Shown here in pieces: positions 1-12,515 of a stretch of 64,000 nt of DNA. The notes under the pieces were generated by a model, which did not search any database, was not told where the DNA came from, and was given only the letters and a program-made list of their open reading frames with translations. A program made the translations under genes and the position numbers. The DNA lies in NCBI GenBank assembly GCA_026826555.1, contig JAKSZT010054581.1:2672434-2736433 (forward strand), written 5' to 3'. Origin of the DNA: Tolypeutes matacus. Its lineage: Eukaryota; Chordata; Mammalia; Cingulata; Chlamyphoridae. The stretch's first letter is position 1. Every line of letters starts with the position of its first letter.

Positions 1-1235
1 ACCAGGTGTAGGGACATAACCACAGCCATGTGTAATAATCCAAGTCATGCAGGCCTAAACTTTAGTTGCCCAGAAAGACTGATGAAGCTTCACATGCCTT
101 TTTCCCCTGCTTGGGGATAGAATGGAACTGCATTTGTGGACAGCACTCTATGTCATGTGGGTCCATTATGACTTCAGTTACTCCAGTTAACTTCTGACTA
201 TTCAGTCTGTGCCAGCTGAATATACCTGCAGTTACCCAGAGAGGTTGGTGCAGAGTCTGCCAGCCTCATCCCTGTTAGAGGTAAGTCTGAAGCCTAGGCT
301 AGGGCTGCAGGCCAATCTGGGTGAAAGTAGCTTGTCCTACAGTCACTGTGATTTTCAGCCAGCCCGGCTTCCTCTCGTGCTGAATGAAGAGTCAAAATTG
401 TGGCTACCGGCCTCTTTCCTACTTGGACAGATGCAAACTTTAGCTTATGTTAGGGTTATATTGTTACCAGTTGCATTTACTAAGCAGTAGCTGTAATTGG
501 TGATCAACCATCTCTTTCTCCCTTGTTTTTGGGAAATGGAGCTTCCAACTCCAGCCACAGAATAGCTCCTAAGGCAGCTTACACCACAAGAGTAGGATGA
601 TCAGCTGCCTCCACAGCATGGCCTATATTTTTCCAGAAAGGATACTCAGGTCCCCCCAGCTTCCTCTCTGCTGGAGTGGGCCTGGGGCTTAATGCTAGCG
701 ATGCAATCTGATCTGCATGGAAAGAAGCTGGTCCCTACCAGCACTGAGATTTTCTGTCCACCTTGCTTTCCCTCGTGCCAGGAGCAGAGGTAAAATGTCA
801 GCTACTGGCCTCTTTCTGATTTGGACAAGTTCAAATTTTAGCTGTTCTTAGTATTATATTTTAGTCCACTGAATTTACTAATAAGTAGCTGAAGTTGGGC
901 CCAACTGCCTCTTTACCCATTTTGGGAAGTGGAGCTTCTAATTGCAGCCACAGAATAGCTCCTGAGGTGGTGTGTGCCAGTGGAGGATGAGCACTGGCCT
1001 CTGGGGCATAAAGTGCTCTACTTATGAATCTTTTCAGCAGATGGACAGTCACCTCCTTTCATTCTTTAAAGGATGTTATAGCAGACTCTTCTGGTCTCCT
1101 GGTGCCCCCAAACAGGTGCTTTAGATAGCTTTGGGTGACTACTAACTGCCCTATAGCAAAAGCTGACTCTAGGAGCTCCTTACTGTGTGACCATCTTGCT
1201 TGTTGCCCACTTGTTTCTTTTATTTTTCCCAGTGA
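1..1235 (-). repeat. Old L1 5'UTR-like sequence with two tandem units
   Basis: Two diverged tandem units of about 393 bp are visible: the string CAGCCACAGAATAGCTCCT occurs at 552-570 and again at 945-963, and flanking text (tactggcctctttc.., gggaagtggagcttc..) repeats at the same offset. At 1180-1200 the minus strand reads GCAAGATGGTCACAC, like the start of an L1 5'UTR, so the element would read leftward. The two units may be promoter monomers or a local duplication. The assignment to L1 is inference; the repetition is seen directly. Confidence 0.5.
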
Positions 1236-1620
1236 AGAGTGTATTTTGATGATGACTTCACATTTTATGAATATTCAATTTTCAAGTTATTTGTTTTCCT
1301 AAAATATTCAAAGTGTTTTCCTAAAATGTGCAATTATAACATACATCCATGAAACAATACTTACTTAAAAATTCCCAGTGCTCCATCTTGAAAGAAAGGG
1401 GAAAATTATATATACATAGGAGAAAGCTGAAGAATTCATATTTTGAAAGCTAGTACACTTTACTATCCATCTGAAAATTAAATGAACACTTGATTGTTTA
1501 TCCAAACAGAGAATTTAAATCTTCTCAGAGATTAAAATTAATTTATAATGGGAAACTGTGATGTTCTGTTCCTTGACTATGTGGTGTTGTCCCCACACAT
1601 CTCTTTCTACCCTGGAAGTC
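1236..1620. other. AT-rich stretch, nothing recognised
   Basis: I see no gene, repeat family or structured element here. Confidence 0.4.
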
Positions 1621-1990
1621 ACAGGACTGGAATATTTGTGCTGTCAGGGGCAGGAGGTATCTTAAAACAGCAAAATAATTGCAACTTTTATGGACTATCT
1701 GTTTCTGTGATCTGTAAATATAAAATGTCTATGTATTTTTATGAATGTACCTTGTCTACAAAGGTCCCACAACTTTTAAATTAAAAGAAAAGGCTAGTGT
1801 TGGAGAGGATCTGGAGGTAGATATAGAAGCACTCCTTCTCTGCTGGTGGTATTGGAAAATGGCCCATGCTGCTGCTGCTGTGCAAGACAACATGGCAATA
1901 TCTCTGGAAGCTATGTATGGAGGTAACAGTGATGTTCACAGTGACATCATGTACAACTGCCACTAGACTCCAAGAAGGGATGGCACTTTA
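1621..1990 (+). repeat. Possible L1 3'-region fragment
   Basis: The text 'aaggctagtgttggagaggatctggag...ctgctggtggtattggaaaatgg' resembles the 'trial of a small untreated interval' part near the end of L1 ORF2 (gagaatatggagaa..ctgctggtgggaatgtaaaatgg). Heavily diverged, so low confidence. A short (GCT)n run at 1868-1880 is incidental. Confidence 0.35.
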
Positions 1991-3290
1991 AGAAGGAGAG
2001 GAACCCATGTCATGTCTGGTCAGATGTGGATGCTACCAAATAGGAACTCCTGGACAGCCTCTTCACCCTCCCCACACCACCCACCCCTAACCACCAAAAA
2101 TAGTTGCCAAAGGATCTGCACATCTCCCAAAACTGGTAGGCCAAATTCCAGTCCACACAGAAGACAAAGGACAGCTCCAGAAACAATTAGCTCCCCCCCC
2201 AACCCGAGGGTACCCTACAACTTGCAGACCCATATAGAAAAGGTCAGTAGTGGACTCCCAAATAACCAGTAGGTCTCACCAAGTAGGATGGCTCACCCCT
2301 CCTCCCATGGGGGTTGGGGTAGTTTGGTCAATGTCTTGGGGGAACCTTGGGTGCCAGTGGGTCACGGAATTCCTCCCTTGGGCCTATCTGTCTGGCCAGA
2401 TTAGACCAGTTTCAGGTCCCTGGGTGGTGATTGGGGGCACTCAGGAAACAGGTGGATTCTTGAGTGTGGGGTGGAGGGCTGGGGATGAGTGCATTTCCCA
2501 TTGATTCCCTCTTCTGGAAATGAAGCTTACAATTCATTCTAAAATCTGGTCACAATTATGGGAAGTTCACAAAAGTGAAACCAATCACAATCCAGGGGTG
2601 AGCTCCCAAATATCCCTTGTACATGGCAAGTGGGAGAGGGAAGGGTGGGCACATGGTCAACCTCTTCAGAAATCCTACACTCACCTTGAATGGACAGAAA
2701 TTTTAAAGGGAATTTAAAAGACACCAACACCAGTAGTCAGCCATCAAGCTCATGAAGGTGATTGTTTCTCCTCAAATCTGACACAACACCCCTGCCATCT
2801 CTGTGATCAGTTGCTTGGCCTTCCAAGAGCACAAATGTAGCTCCCATTGCAGTTTGTGAATCATAAGAACACAAAGCATCTCACACCTATAGCACCCACA
2901 ACAAATCACTTTCTCATTCACTCTGCAAATTGCCTGTGAACTTACCTTCATGGCTAGAGACATGCAACCCAGGCTCAAAACACAAGTTGAAGCTCAGTCA
3001 TAAGGTTGGTACAATGAAATCCTATCCTAGTCCCTGATCAGGATTCAAGAAGAAGAGTGGATATAATGGTCCAGGACTACAGTACCAGACATTTCATTGC
3101 AAAATCTGCCATGTCCACTTTAATAACTCAAGCAGCCCATTTCTACCTGATGCCATAAGTTGTAGGACAATGACTGAAGCCAAAATACCAGCCTCAATGT
3201 GTTCTTCCTCACACATTTGTAAAACTCTGGAATTCATTATAACATCTTTTATTATGGAAGCAGCAGAGATGAGTGAAAGCCCTTACTCCT
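1991..3290. other. No recognisable gene or repeat
   Basis: Unique-looking diverged sequence with only short chance frames. A C-rich patch lies near 2060-2200. Confidence 0.4.
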
Positions 3291-3299
3291 GGTTACCAT

Positions 3300-4880
3300 C
3301 TTCTATTGTTGACAGAGATCATGGACTGTTTCAGACCCAAGTACTTTATTATCCAGTGGCTCCTATAAGATCTGAATCTCTCTATTGACTTCAGTATTAA
3401 CGGTGGCCATGTCAGGGTTAGGAAGCCACGTTGCTTTGCATTTTCTCCTTAAGATAAGAAAATATTAATTATTTTCTTTTATATTTTCTTGGAGATATTC
3501 AAAAGAAATAGAAAGGCATATCACACAGGTATGACAACATGCTTGCTCATTTTGTTTCACTTACCTTGCATTTTCCTCAAAAGGCATAGTTGCCAAGTCA
3601 AATATCTTCAAACTGAAGCAGAGCTGGCTAGATGGCCCATGTTAGGACCTCCTGTGCATTCTGCAAGAAGACAACAACCCCAAGTATTTATATGTAATTA
3701 TCTCCATTTTAATTCCCTTTTCAGTTCTCATGAATCCACATTATTTTGTGGGAAGCTGATTTTAAAATGTGTGGAATTAAATATATATATATATAATTGA
3801 ACTGTGTGTCTTCTGTTCACTGGCTTTGTGGCAGGTCATATGGAAGGTTGCATGGCATGTTGTGTTGCAGGTTATTACCCCACTCTTTCTTAAGCTGATG
3901 GCATCCACAAGGCTGGAATTTTGGATACCATGGGCAGGAAGTATGCTATAAAAAAAGGAAATTTTTGGAGCATCTCTATGTGCAGTTGGGAAAAAGTTTG
4001 GTGTGTTTGTGTTATGTTTGTTTGTTTTTAATATGCTGTCAATAAAGGCACAAAAAATTTAAAAATTAATTTAAAATATACCCACAAGTTTTGGAGAGGT
4101 TATGAAGAAAGGCTGATAAATGCTCATCCAGTGCTGGTGAGATTGTAAAATGGTGAAGGCCACCAATGGCATTGGAAGATAGCCAGTTCTTCAAGAAACT
4201 AAGTATCAAGTTGCACACTGGTCACAGTGGCATGGTTGACAGACCCCACCTGATGTAAAGAGTGGTGGTTCCTTAAGAAGTAGTGGAATCTGGGTTGGCT
4301 CCAGTTGGCCTGGTCACACTCTTGGCTGGCCACTGGAACTTCCTGCACTTGTCCTACCCAAATCCCCATAATCCTTCCCCTCCCAAACCCATGGACAAAC
4401 ATGTTTGCTTTCTGATGTATGTATTGTGGTCCACAGGGATCCTGTCCTGTGTCAGACACAAGGAATGTTTTATCCTGTGGTTCCCAGTACATCTGCATGC
4501 CTCTTCTGAAATAAACATTTTCATTTTACAGTGCCCATGTTAAGAAGCTAGGTAGTTTTGCATTTTCTCTTTAAGAGAATGAAAGATAAATTATATTCCT
4601 CATTTCACATCTTATTTGGAGATACTCAAAATGAAAAGAAAGCCCTACCACACAGCTATCATGACTACCTTCTTGCAATTCTCTTTACCTCATCTTGCTG
4701 CTTCTTCAGCAGTCTGAGTTGCTAGGCAAATTGATACAAACAGTAAAAAGGGCTTCCTACATTGCCCATTTCCATACCTCTTGTTCATTCTGTGAGAAGA
4801 CAAGAAAGCCCCTTATGCCTAATAGCTGTATTAATTTTTAACCTGTTTTCATTTGTCTTGATGTCACATAATTTTGGTGG
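3300..4880. repeat. Imperfect tandem duplication, offset about 1.12 kb
   Basis: Positions 3310-3760 and 4430-4880 align along their length. Shared landmarks in the same order are: 'agatcatgg/ggatcctg..tgt.tcagac.caag', 'ttgcattttctc.ttaag', 'gagata.tcaaaa..aaa..aaa', 'gttgc.a.g.caaat', 'cattctg..agaagacaa', and 'ccacattatttt / tcacataatttt'. The family is not recognised. An L1-like fragment (gagaggttatgaagaaa..tgctggtgagattgtaaaatgg) lies between the copies at 4090-4160. Confidence 0.5.
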
Positions 4881-5174
4881 TTCCTTAAAGCAGAAATGTA
4901 CAAAAGATAAAAAATAAAAACAATTGTACAAAAACTTCATCATTGGAGGGTCCATGGCCCCATCCCATTTGCACACCAATGCCACCCTCTACACTTCACA
5001 ACTGAGAGAACCACTGGGTTGGAAAAGCTGCCTTGCCACCAGTGAATGTGGGACAGTCTACATGGGGTATTGTATTTACTTTGACCACCAGAGTCAGGTG
5101 ACCCCAGTTTCAAAAACCGGCTGCAAGAGTTAAGGAAGAAACTGAAATTTGACTATCCTGCAGCCAGCAAATAA

Positions 5175-7610
5175 ATAGCTCATGTTTCCTTATTCATTCT
5201 GTCAGCCTATGTGTTTCAATTGGGAAGTTTAATCCATTAACATTCAATGTTATTATCATAAAGGCGATATTTACTCCAACCATTTTATCCTTTGACTTTC
5301 ATAGGTCATATCTTATTTTTGTCTGTCTTTTTACCCTTTTCACTAACCTTTCTGATATTCTTAACTTCTACACTCTCCTCCAAGCTTCTCTCTTTCTTTC
5401 TGTCTTTTTCCTGGTTGTGGAACTTCCTTTTGTGTTTCCTGCAGAGCTGGATGCTTGTTTACACACTGTCTCAGTTTCTGTTTATCTGTGACTATAATAA
5501 GCTCACTATCATATTTGTAGTTTTGTCAGATGAAGAATTCTTGGCTGACTGTTTTTCTTTCTGAGTACTGGAATTATAACATACCTCTATTTTCTCTGTG
5601 TCTGCTTGTCATCTCTTTAGGTGGCACTGGGAACTGATCCTGCACGGGCCTTCACTCTGTGTGGGTCACATCTCCACTTTGCCCAGTTTACTGTGTGGGC
5701 CAGCTTGTTTTTCACCAGGAGAACCTGGGAATTAGAGTCCTGGACCTCCTATATGGTAGATGGGAGCCCAATCACTTGAGCCACATCAGCTTCCCACCTC
5801 TATGGTTTCTGAAGAGAAACTTGCATTGAGTCTTACTGGACATTGCTTGTATGTGATGTTTCACTTCTCCATTGTTGCTTTCAGAATTTTCCATTTATCT
5901 TTGGCATTTGCTATTCTGAATATTATGTGTCTTGAGATAGCTCTATTTTGATTTCTACTTTTTGGAGTATGTTGTGCTTCCTGGACACATATACTCATGT
6001 CTTTCATGAGAGTTGGGAATTTTTTTGGTCATTATTTCCCCAAATACTGTTTCTGCCTCATTTCCCCTCTCTTTTCCTTCTAGAAATCCCATGACAATAT
6101 GTTGGTGCACTTCATGCTTTCATTCAACTCCTTGAGCACCTGCTCAATTTTTTCCATTCTTCTCTCTCTCTGTTCTTCTCTCTTAAATTTCTGCTTTTCT
6201 TACTTGATTCTTTCTTCTATGATTTCAAATCTGCTCCTGTATGCCTCTACTGCATTTTTAATCTCATTTATCATGTCTTTCATTTCCATAAGCACTTTCA
6301 TTTTTCTATCCAATAATTTAAATTTTTCTTTGTGCTCACCCAGTATCTTCTTAATGATTTCTTTAGTGATGTTGACCTCCAACTCCATTAATTGTTTTAG
6401 TGATGTTGACCTCCAACTCCATGAATTGTTTTAGGAGATGTATATGAGATCATTCATTAGTTGCTTCAAGTCTGGTGTCTCATCTGGGGTTTCGATTTGT
6501 TCCTTTGCCTGAATCATATCTTCCTTTTACTTAGTATGGCTTATAATTTTTTGCTGATGTTTTGGCCTCTGATCATGATGCTGAGTTTACATTGATGTGA
6601 GTTTCTCTCTCTTGCCTAGGTTTTTACTGTTAAGTAGCTGTGTGTTACCACTGTTCTTTGAATCTTGGATATGCTTATTCTGGATATCAAGGATTGCCCC
6701 TGTTTAACTGCTCAAAGCAGGGCTAAGGACCCAGTAATGAGGTACAGGCTAGTTTCTAAGGGCCTTGGGGAGGGAAGCAGTGAATGCACCTCACTGTCTT
6801 ATTATATGTTTATTTATTTATTTTATTTATTATTTATTATTTTCCCTTCTTTTCATGCACTTTCTGGTCTGCCAGCAGATGGTGGCCTCTGGCAGGCCTC
6901 TCAGCTCATACCCCAGATGTTAGGGTTGAATGCATTCACTGTAACTCCATGAGTGGAATAGAAGGAATATTCTCAGGGTGGGCCAAGCTTCAAAAAAATT
7001 TCTCAGAAGCTGTTCTCCTCCCTTAGCTAGCCACAACCTCTCTCCCTCTGTGTTCTCAGCAACAAGCCCAGGACAGTAAGGATAGTTTTTTAAAAGACAT
7101 AGTATCTATCATTCCCTGTGGGGGCTCAGGACAAACAATATCATGACCCCACCCCATCTGGAAAGGTGAGATCTCTCCAATGCAGTAAATCAAGTTCACT
7201 GGCCAAAATATGAATTTCCTATAGGCTGTGTCCCTCCCTCTCCCCTGTCTTGGGAAAAAGGCCCCTGCAAAACCCTCAGTCTGCAGCCACCTTCTAATGA
7301 CCCATGGATCCCCTGCTCTTTGGTCTGAGGGTAGGGGAATGGGTACCAGCAGCTACTGCTGCAGCTTTACTCATGGGATTTTTCCAGCCAGGTGACACTC
7401 CTTTCCTTCACCCCTCTCTCTCCTGGGTGGTGCCTAGACTTCTGCTGATGTCCTTAGCCCTGAACAGCCCTTCAGATATTCTCCACTTGACCCCAGCTCT
7501 TTCTCTGGGAATGAAGTGATTGCAATGCATCTCAATCCCCCATCTTCCAGGCCATTATATTGGTCATGGACTTTTTTGAACCATATTCTCCTTTCTTCCA
7601 AAGTTAAGGA
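5175..7610 (-). mobile_element. Old L1 5' part: start of ORF2, ORF1 and 5'UTR
   Basis: Read on the minus strand, the element starts with 5'UTR-type sequence (about 7.6 to 6.5 kb). It then shows a lysine- and glutamate-rich coiled-coil stretch of ORF1 at 6200-6388 (ITKEIIKKILGEHKEKF..). At 5221-5262 it reaches the beginning of ORF2 (AATGTTAATGGATTAAA, translating LNVNGLN). The rest of ORF2 is missing. A DAS SINE interrupts it at 5618-5795. A short direct repeat (agtgatgttgacctccaactccat) sits at 6365-6422. No intact frame remains, so the copy is dead. Confidence 0.7.
5618..5795 (-). mobile_element. DAS-type tRNA-derived SINE
   Basis: The minus strand begins GGGAAGCTGATGTGGCTCAAG, has the 'TTGGGCTCCCATCTACCATAT' arm, and continues into a body ending in 'CCAGTGCCACCTAA'. 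This matches the armadillo DAS SINE head and body. It is inserted in the L1 fragment in the same orientation as that element. Confidence 0.75.
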
Positions 7611-8112
7611 CTGTATGTCCACCTAACTTAGGTTATGAATTGTAATAATAGAATTGAATATATTTTCCAGTTTCTTGGGATCTTCCTGGTAACTTGCGAC
7701 TCAATTCTTCCAATTATACAAGTCTGAAGTTGAGAATAGAATGTGGACAAATAACCTCTTGGATGTCCTTGATTAACAACCCTAGCTGCCACCTGCCTAG
7801 TGGGAATTACCCAAATGTGGCTGGGCTCTCTGGGCAAATCAGACAGCATTCTGGATATGAGGTGGGAAGGCCATTTCAGGGGGATCTAAGGCCAGTTCAG
7901 TATCACCGTCCACCTCTTCTCCTCTTTCATAATGTGCTGGAGGAGCAGAGGGAACAAGGAACAAGTCTAGCACTTTGTCTGAGGGGTTGGAATCAGGGAG
8001 TAGTTTCTTCCCTTTCCTTGGTTGGCAGATTGTATTAGGCCAGTGACTTGCTAATATCACACTATGCCCAAAACACTGATGTTGCAGTTTAAGATTATTA
8101 GCTAAAGCCATC
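7611..8112. other. No recognisable gene
   Basis: Contains a 114-codon open frame (7694-8038, plus) with no domain I recognise, treated here as chance. Confidence 0.4.
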
Positions 8113-8282
8113 AAACATATATATATATATATATATACACACACATATATTTTAAGAGGTGCTTAGATTACCCAAAATATTACACGGAACAAACTGGAAT
8201 TACCATGTTGCCCACCTCCCACACCTCCCACCACATCCCACACAAACATCTCCCACAAGTGTGGCCCACCACCCTCAATGAA
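8113..8282 (-). mobile_element. L1 3'UTR, inverted 3' segment
   Basis: Minus-strand copy of the lineage L1 3'UTR end: the (TA)n tract at 8117-8152, then 'ttaagaggtgcttagattacccaaaatattac', then 'cacctcccaccacatcccacacaaacatctccc'. It stops abruptly at about 8282, where the next segment runs in the opposite direction. The usual A-rich tail is missing on the left. Confidence 0.75.
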
Positions 8283-8760
8283 CTTCCAGAGACTGGAGCC
8301 TCCCGCCTACCTATGTGCCAGGTGTGCATGAAATCTTGGTGGAGCTGCAACTCCTACCCTACAGCTCAATGGACTCATCCAAGTCACCTGGTGAGGAGAC
8401 AACGATGGGCAATGGCCATCCCAGAGAATGGAGAGGGCCTGCATCTGCAGGCAGGATCATCCCACCCACCATATCCATGGGATATAAGCCCTCTCTCACT
8501 TGGAGTTGGAGTGGACATCACCATCCCAGTCTCCTCAGGATTGGGGGAAGAACTATGGACTAGAGTGGACTTGATGGTATTCTCTTGTTCACGTATGGTG
8601 ATTCTAGCAATGCAAGAAATTATAACAATGAGGTGGAGCCAGTGGCCACTTGACACTTTTGGTGTAGGGAGGGGATGAGCAGTTGACATACATGGGCTTC
8701 TTTGGGAGTTAGAGGTTGTCCTGAGTACCGTTGTGGCAACGGATGTAGGCCGTTTTACTG
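8283..8760 (+). mobile_element. L1 3'UTR, 5' segment in opposite orientation
   Basis: Plus-strand copy of the middle of the same 3'UTR ('cttccagagactggagcctcc' to 'gagtaccgttgtggcaacgg'). It matches the minus strand of 16720-17190 and the plus strand of 53150-53365. Together with the segment at 8113-8282 it forms one inverted L1 3' end, as twin priming produces. An open frame of more than 100 codons crosses it. Confidence 0.75.
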
Positions 8761-11700
8761 TCTTTTATAATGTATTTCTAGTTGCAAAACAGCATGTATT
8801 AAAGAGATCCCTTTGGTGACCATTCCTGGACATGCTTTAATTTATACTGTGATCATGCACATTTATTCAAAACTATCATTCTGTTTTTAGTCATGGGGGT
8901 TCATAATCAAATTGTTCCCAATGTTTTAAGATGCAATCTAGAAGATAAGACTTCTCTTTCATTCTAGTGCTTTGTCTATTGCCCATTGTCACCCCATCAG
9001 CTCTTGGGTGAGTTACACTTTATGTTTATTGATCAGATTTTTAGTACTCAACTAGTATACCAATAGTAAGTTTCCTATACTTGGGGAATGGATTCTGGGG
9101 TAGGACTCTAACCTACAATCCCAGGCCCAACCAGTTCCAAACATAAACCAAAACTAAGGACCAGAGTGCAGGCTAGCCACTTACAGCTTCAGCAGGGGAT
9201 TTAAATCTTCATTCTAGAAAAAATTAATCATTTTGATAAGAAAATCACTATTCACTAATGCTGCAGGGATCTCATGGGCTACCCGTTTCCTTCCTGACAG
9301 GCTGCTTTTAGTATCCTCAACGCAGAGACAGAAGATTCCTGATCCTGGCTTTCAGAGACAAGGTGCTCTTGCAGTCATATAGTTGAGCTCAGGGTAACCC
9401 CACCTTTGGGTCAATGAGTCCATCAGGCAGCAATCCTTTTAGAGGTCACAGGGCCCCAACTGTGTTGCCAAACTTTAAGGGATACTCTCACAGATCCTCT
9501 GTGTCCATTCCTGACCCAGAGAATTGACTATCATGCTGAGTTTTGTCACTCTTGGTAAGAGGTTTATTAAATCGGTGGAGGACAGGAGATTGAATGCCTC
9601 AGATCTGCTTCTTGAACAGAAGGTAGAGTGGTATTACGTTACCTTGTAAGTTAAGGAGACTGACAGGTAGGAGTGTCTGTATCTTGAATATACTCTATAG
9701 CATCACATGTTTAACAGGGAAAGCTACATGCTTGGGTATACATCATGCATGTAGAGAAAATGACATCTAAATCCCACCCAGAGGCATACAGATTGCTATT
9801 ATAATAAACTAAAGTTCAGTGAAGTTCACATTTATTAGAAACCAATGAAAAAGTGGGATGCTGAGGATAAAGCTGTAACTATAAGGATCTATACCTTCTA
9901 CTAAGAGGTTGTCAATCTAATGGCAGAGAAAATAATTTTTCAATATTTATTAGTTATTGGTAAATGTCTTCTCTCATGCCAAATGTGGCAATTGAATTTT
10001 GAAGAGAAAACATACTTTAATCTAGTTTTTAAATTATGGTTGTCACAAGATTAGAAGTAGCTTCTCAGAGTCTTCTGTTCCTTGTACCTCTAGAGTATTG
10101 TTGACTTTCTTTTTCTTAATACTTTCTATTGAGATAGACCTTCACAGAGTCTGCAAAAGCAGGCACTCAGGGGTTCTGATCTAAATTCCCTATAAGTTGC
10201 ATGTCTTCATTAATCCTGGATCCTATTCAAAGGGAAAGTAATCATGGCAGAAGAGAGTTAATGTCTCAGAAAGGGACAACACTGTGAGAAGAACAAAATG
10301 GGGGGTGGGATTAACTCTTCATCCCACTGGGAAAGAAATTTCATGAGGCACTTTTTCTGCATCTAAATTAAATATAGTTTCCTTTACTTGCGTTTTTGGA
10401 AATCCAACAATTAATACCTGAGGTAGTTGGACATGAAGCCCCATAGAGATTAGGCAAATGGCAGGTCTGTTGGGGTATTACATTCAAATTCAGTTCCACA
10501 GATTCTATAGGCCCAGACCATGAAGACATGATCACATAATTTTTGCATCAATGTCTGAAAAAATACTATTATAACTCCAATACTCCTTAATCCAACACCT
10601 AAAGCCATGCTGCAACATATTTTTGCCAATATACTATGACTCTGAGGAAAAAATTGAGGTGAAAATGGAAACCAACCAGAAATCCACCTTTGATAATGTT
10701 GTCTTGCAGCATATCTCAGGTTCATTGATGCTGATCAAACTGCTGGAAACAATGCAGCTTTCAGGATCAGTGAGAAGGTGTATGTGAGGTATGTTTCCTT
10801 CCTAGACAGGACTTTATGGTGATCAAATCTCATGTGACTGGACACCTGTCTAATAAGTCAAGTGGATCCAATCATCTTTCATCTTTGGTCATTTCTAATC
10901 ATTTACAAAATTTCAGTAGCAACCTGTGTGTACTTTAATAATATAGATTTTATGCAAGTCCACAAAACGTGTGCATATGTTAATATACTGTCTGTATCTT
11001 TCTGCACCTTGACTTTTAACTCAAATAATTCCTTGAAAGTCACCATTTGGACATATATACTGTAGCCTAGTTCATTCAGTTTCACTGCTGTTTCCACTGA
11101 TTTGTATTATATGTGAATGTATTTTTTAATCCCTTCTTTTGGTTAACAATTGTATTCTTTCCAGCATTTCTCTTCCATTAGCTATACTGATGTGGATACT
11201 TGTGGGAACATACCCTTATTGATATGAAGAGAATGTGAAGAATGGAAGTGCTAGATAATTGTTCTGGGATATTTTCAAATGTTATTCATGTGACCATCTC
11301 CTCCAAATGGTTAGACAAAGAGCACCGTCGCTGACACTGGAGGAGTGTTTCCATTTTTATATATTGTGGCCCTACTGCATAAATTTGATTTAAGGAATTT
11401 TATATATGTGAAATTGTATTGGTTATTTATTTACATTTAATTTATTTTTTATGATGCAGTTTATAAAATCATTTACCACATGATGTTACTAATCTGAATT
11501 GTCTGGTCATATTTCTTTTGTCTGTATTTGTCACTTTGTTTTTGAATTTTGATTGGTAGATATTTTATTTTCTAATTCTTCTGGATACTATTATTTTCTA
11601 CGTGATACCATTGTCTATATATTTTCCCATTCTGTAGCTGATCTTAAATTCTTTTGTCAGATAGACTTTACTGATTTTTAATGTGTTTGGGAGTTTGGCA

Positions 11701-12165
11701 TTAATTTACAAATTCTTAGCTTGTGTGCATCTGGCAGAAGTGCTCTGTGATCATCTCATTTATTCATGTAGCAGCTATGCCCTGAACACTCACCATGGGT
11801 AGGTTCTGGGTTAGTGTCCAGTGCTGAAAATCATCAATTTTTTCCCTCATTTCCAGGAACTCAGAGTCTGGAGGAAGAAATGAAAGAAAATAGTAAACAA
11901 ATTCATGTGAAATAGAAGAGCTAATGCCATAGTGAAAATCCAGCAGGATGTTGCAAGAAGGGGACCTGGGAGCCATTAGATTGGTGGGCCTGAAATGAGT
12001 CAATGAGGTGCCATTTATGCTGCAACCAGAATGAGTAACAGGAGCCAGCCCTGCACAAGTCTGTGAACACTGTGCCAGGAGAAGGCACAAGTAGGAGAGA
12101 TGAAGTGGGACAGAAGAAGGCATGGAGAGAACCTGGGGCCTGATTCATTAATTTAGTTATTTACT
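8761..12165. other. AT-rich intergenic sequence without identified genes
   Basis: No gene is supported. A 91-codon minus-strand frame at 10450-10725 has a hydrophobic stretch but no family that I can defend. Parts of 10.9-11.7 kb look like very old interspersed repeat, unassigned. Confidence 0.35.
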
Positions 12166-12515
12166 AGTATGTGACAGCACTACCCCAAAATTTAGTGGCT
12201 TACAACAACAAATGTTTGTTATTGCACTGTTTCTGTGAACAAAGATTCAGGTAAGGCTATGCTGTGTGATTTTGATTCAATTTCTCATCCAAGATGGAGG
12301 AGTAGTCCCAACTAAGGCTTTACTTTGGAAGGATCTGATTCCAAAGTCACTTATGTGTTATTGGCAGGATTCAGTTTGGACTGAGGGCTTGAATTGCTTT
12401 CTGTCTGTTATCTGGGACATCCCTCAGTTTTGTTGTTGTTGTTGTTGTTTGTTTGTTTGTTTTGCAATATGGGCCTCTGCACATCATAGCCTATTTCCCC
12501 AGAGTAAGATATAAG
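12166..12515 (+). repeat. Old LTR-like (MLT/MaLR-type) fragment with (GTT)n insertion
   Basis: Shows the familiar ancient mammalian LTR wording 'ccccaaaatttagtggcttacaacaacaaatgtttgttatt..', later 'ttggcaggattcagttt..gactgaggg' and 'gcaatatgggcctctgcacatc'. A GTT/GTTT microsatellite lies at 12433-12462. Exact subfamily not determined. Confidence 0.5.

Noticed and set aside
6099..6434. Leucine/serine-rich 111-codon plus frame that looks like a membrane protein
   Set aside because: Antisense of the L1 ORF1 coiled-coil region, whose Lys/Glu codons read as Leu/Phe/Ser on the other strand.
10450..10725. 91-codon minus-strand frame with hydrophobic stretch, possibly an envelope-like or membrane peptide
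   Set aside because: No motif ties it to a retroviral family, no LTR or polypurine tract fits its strand, and one open frame of this length is expected by chance.
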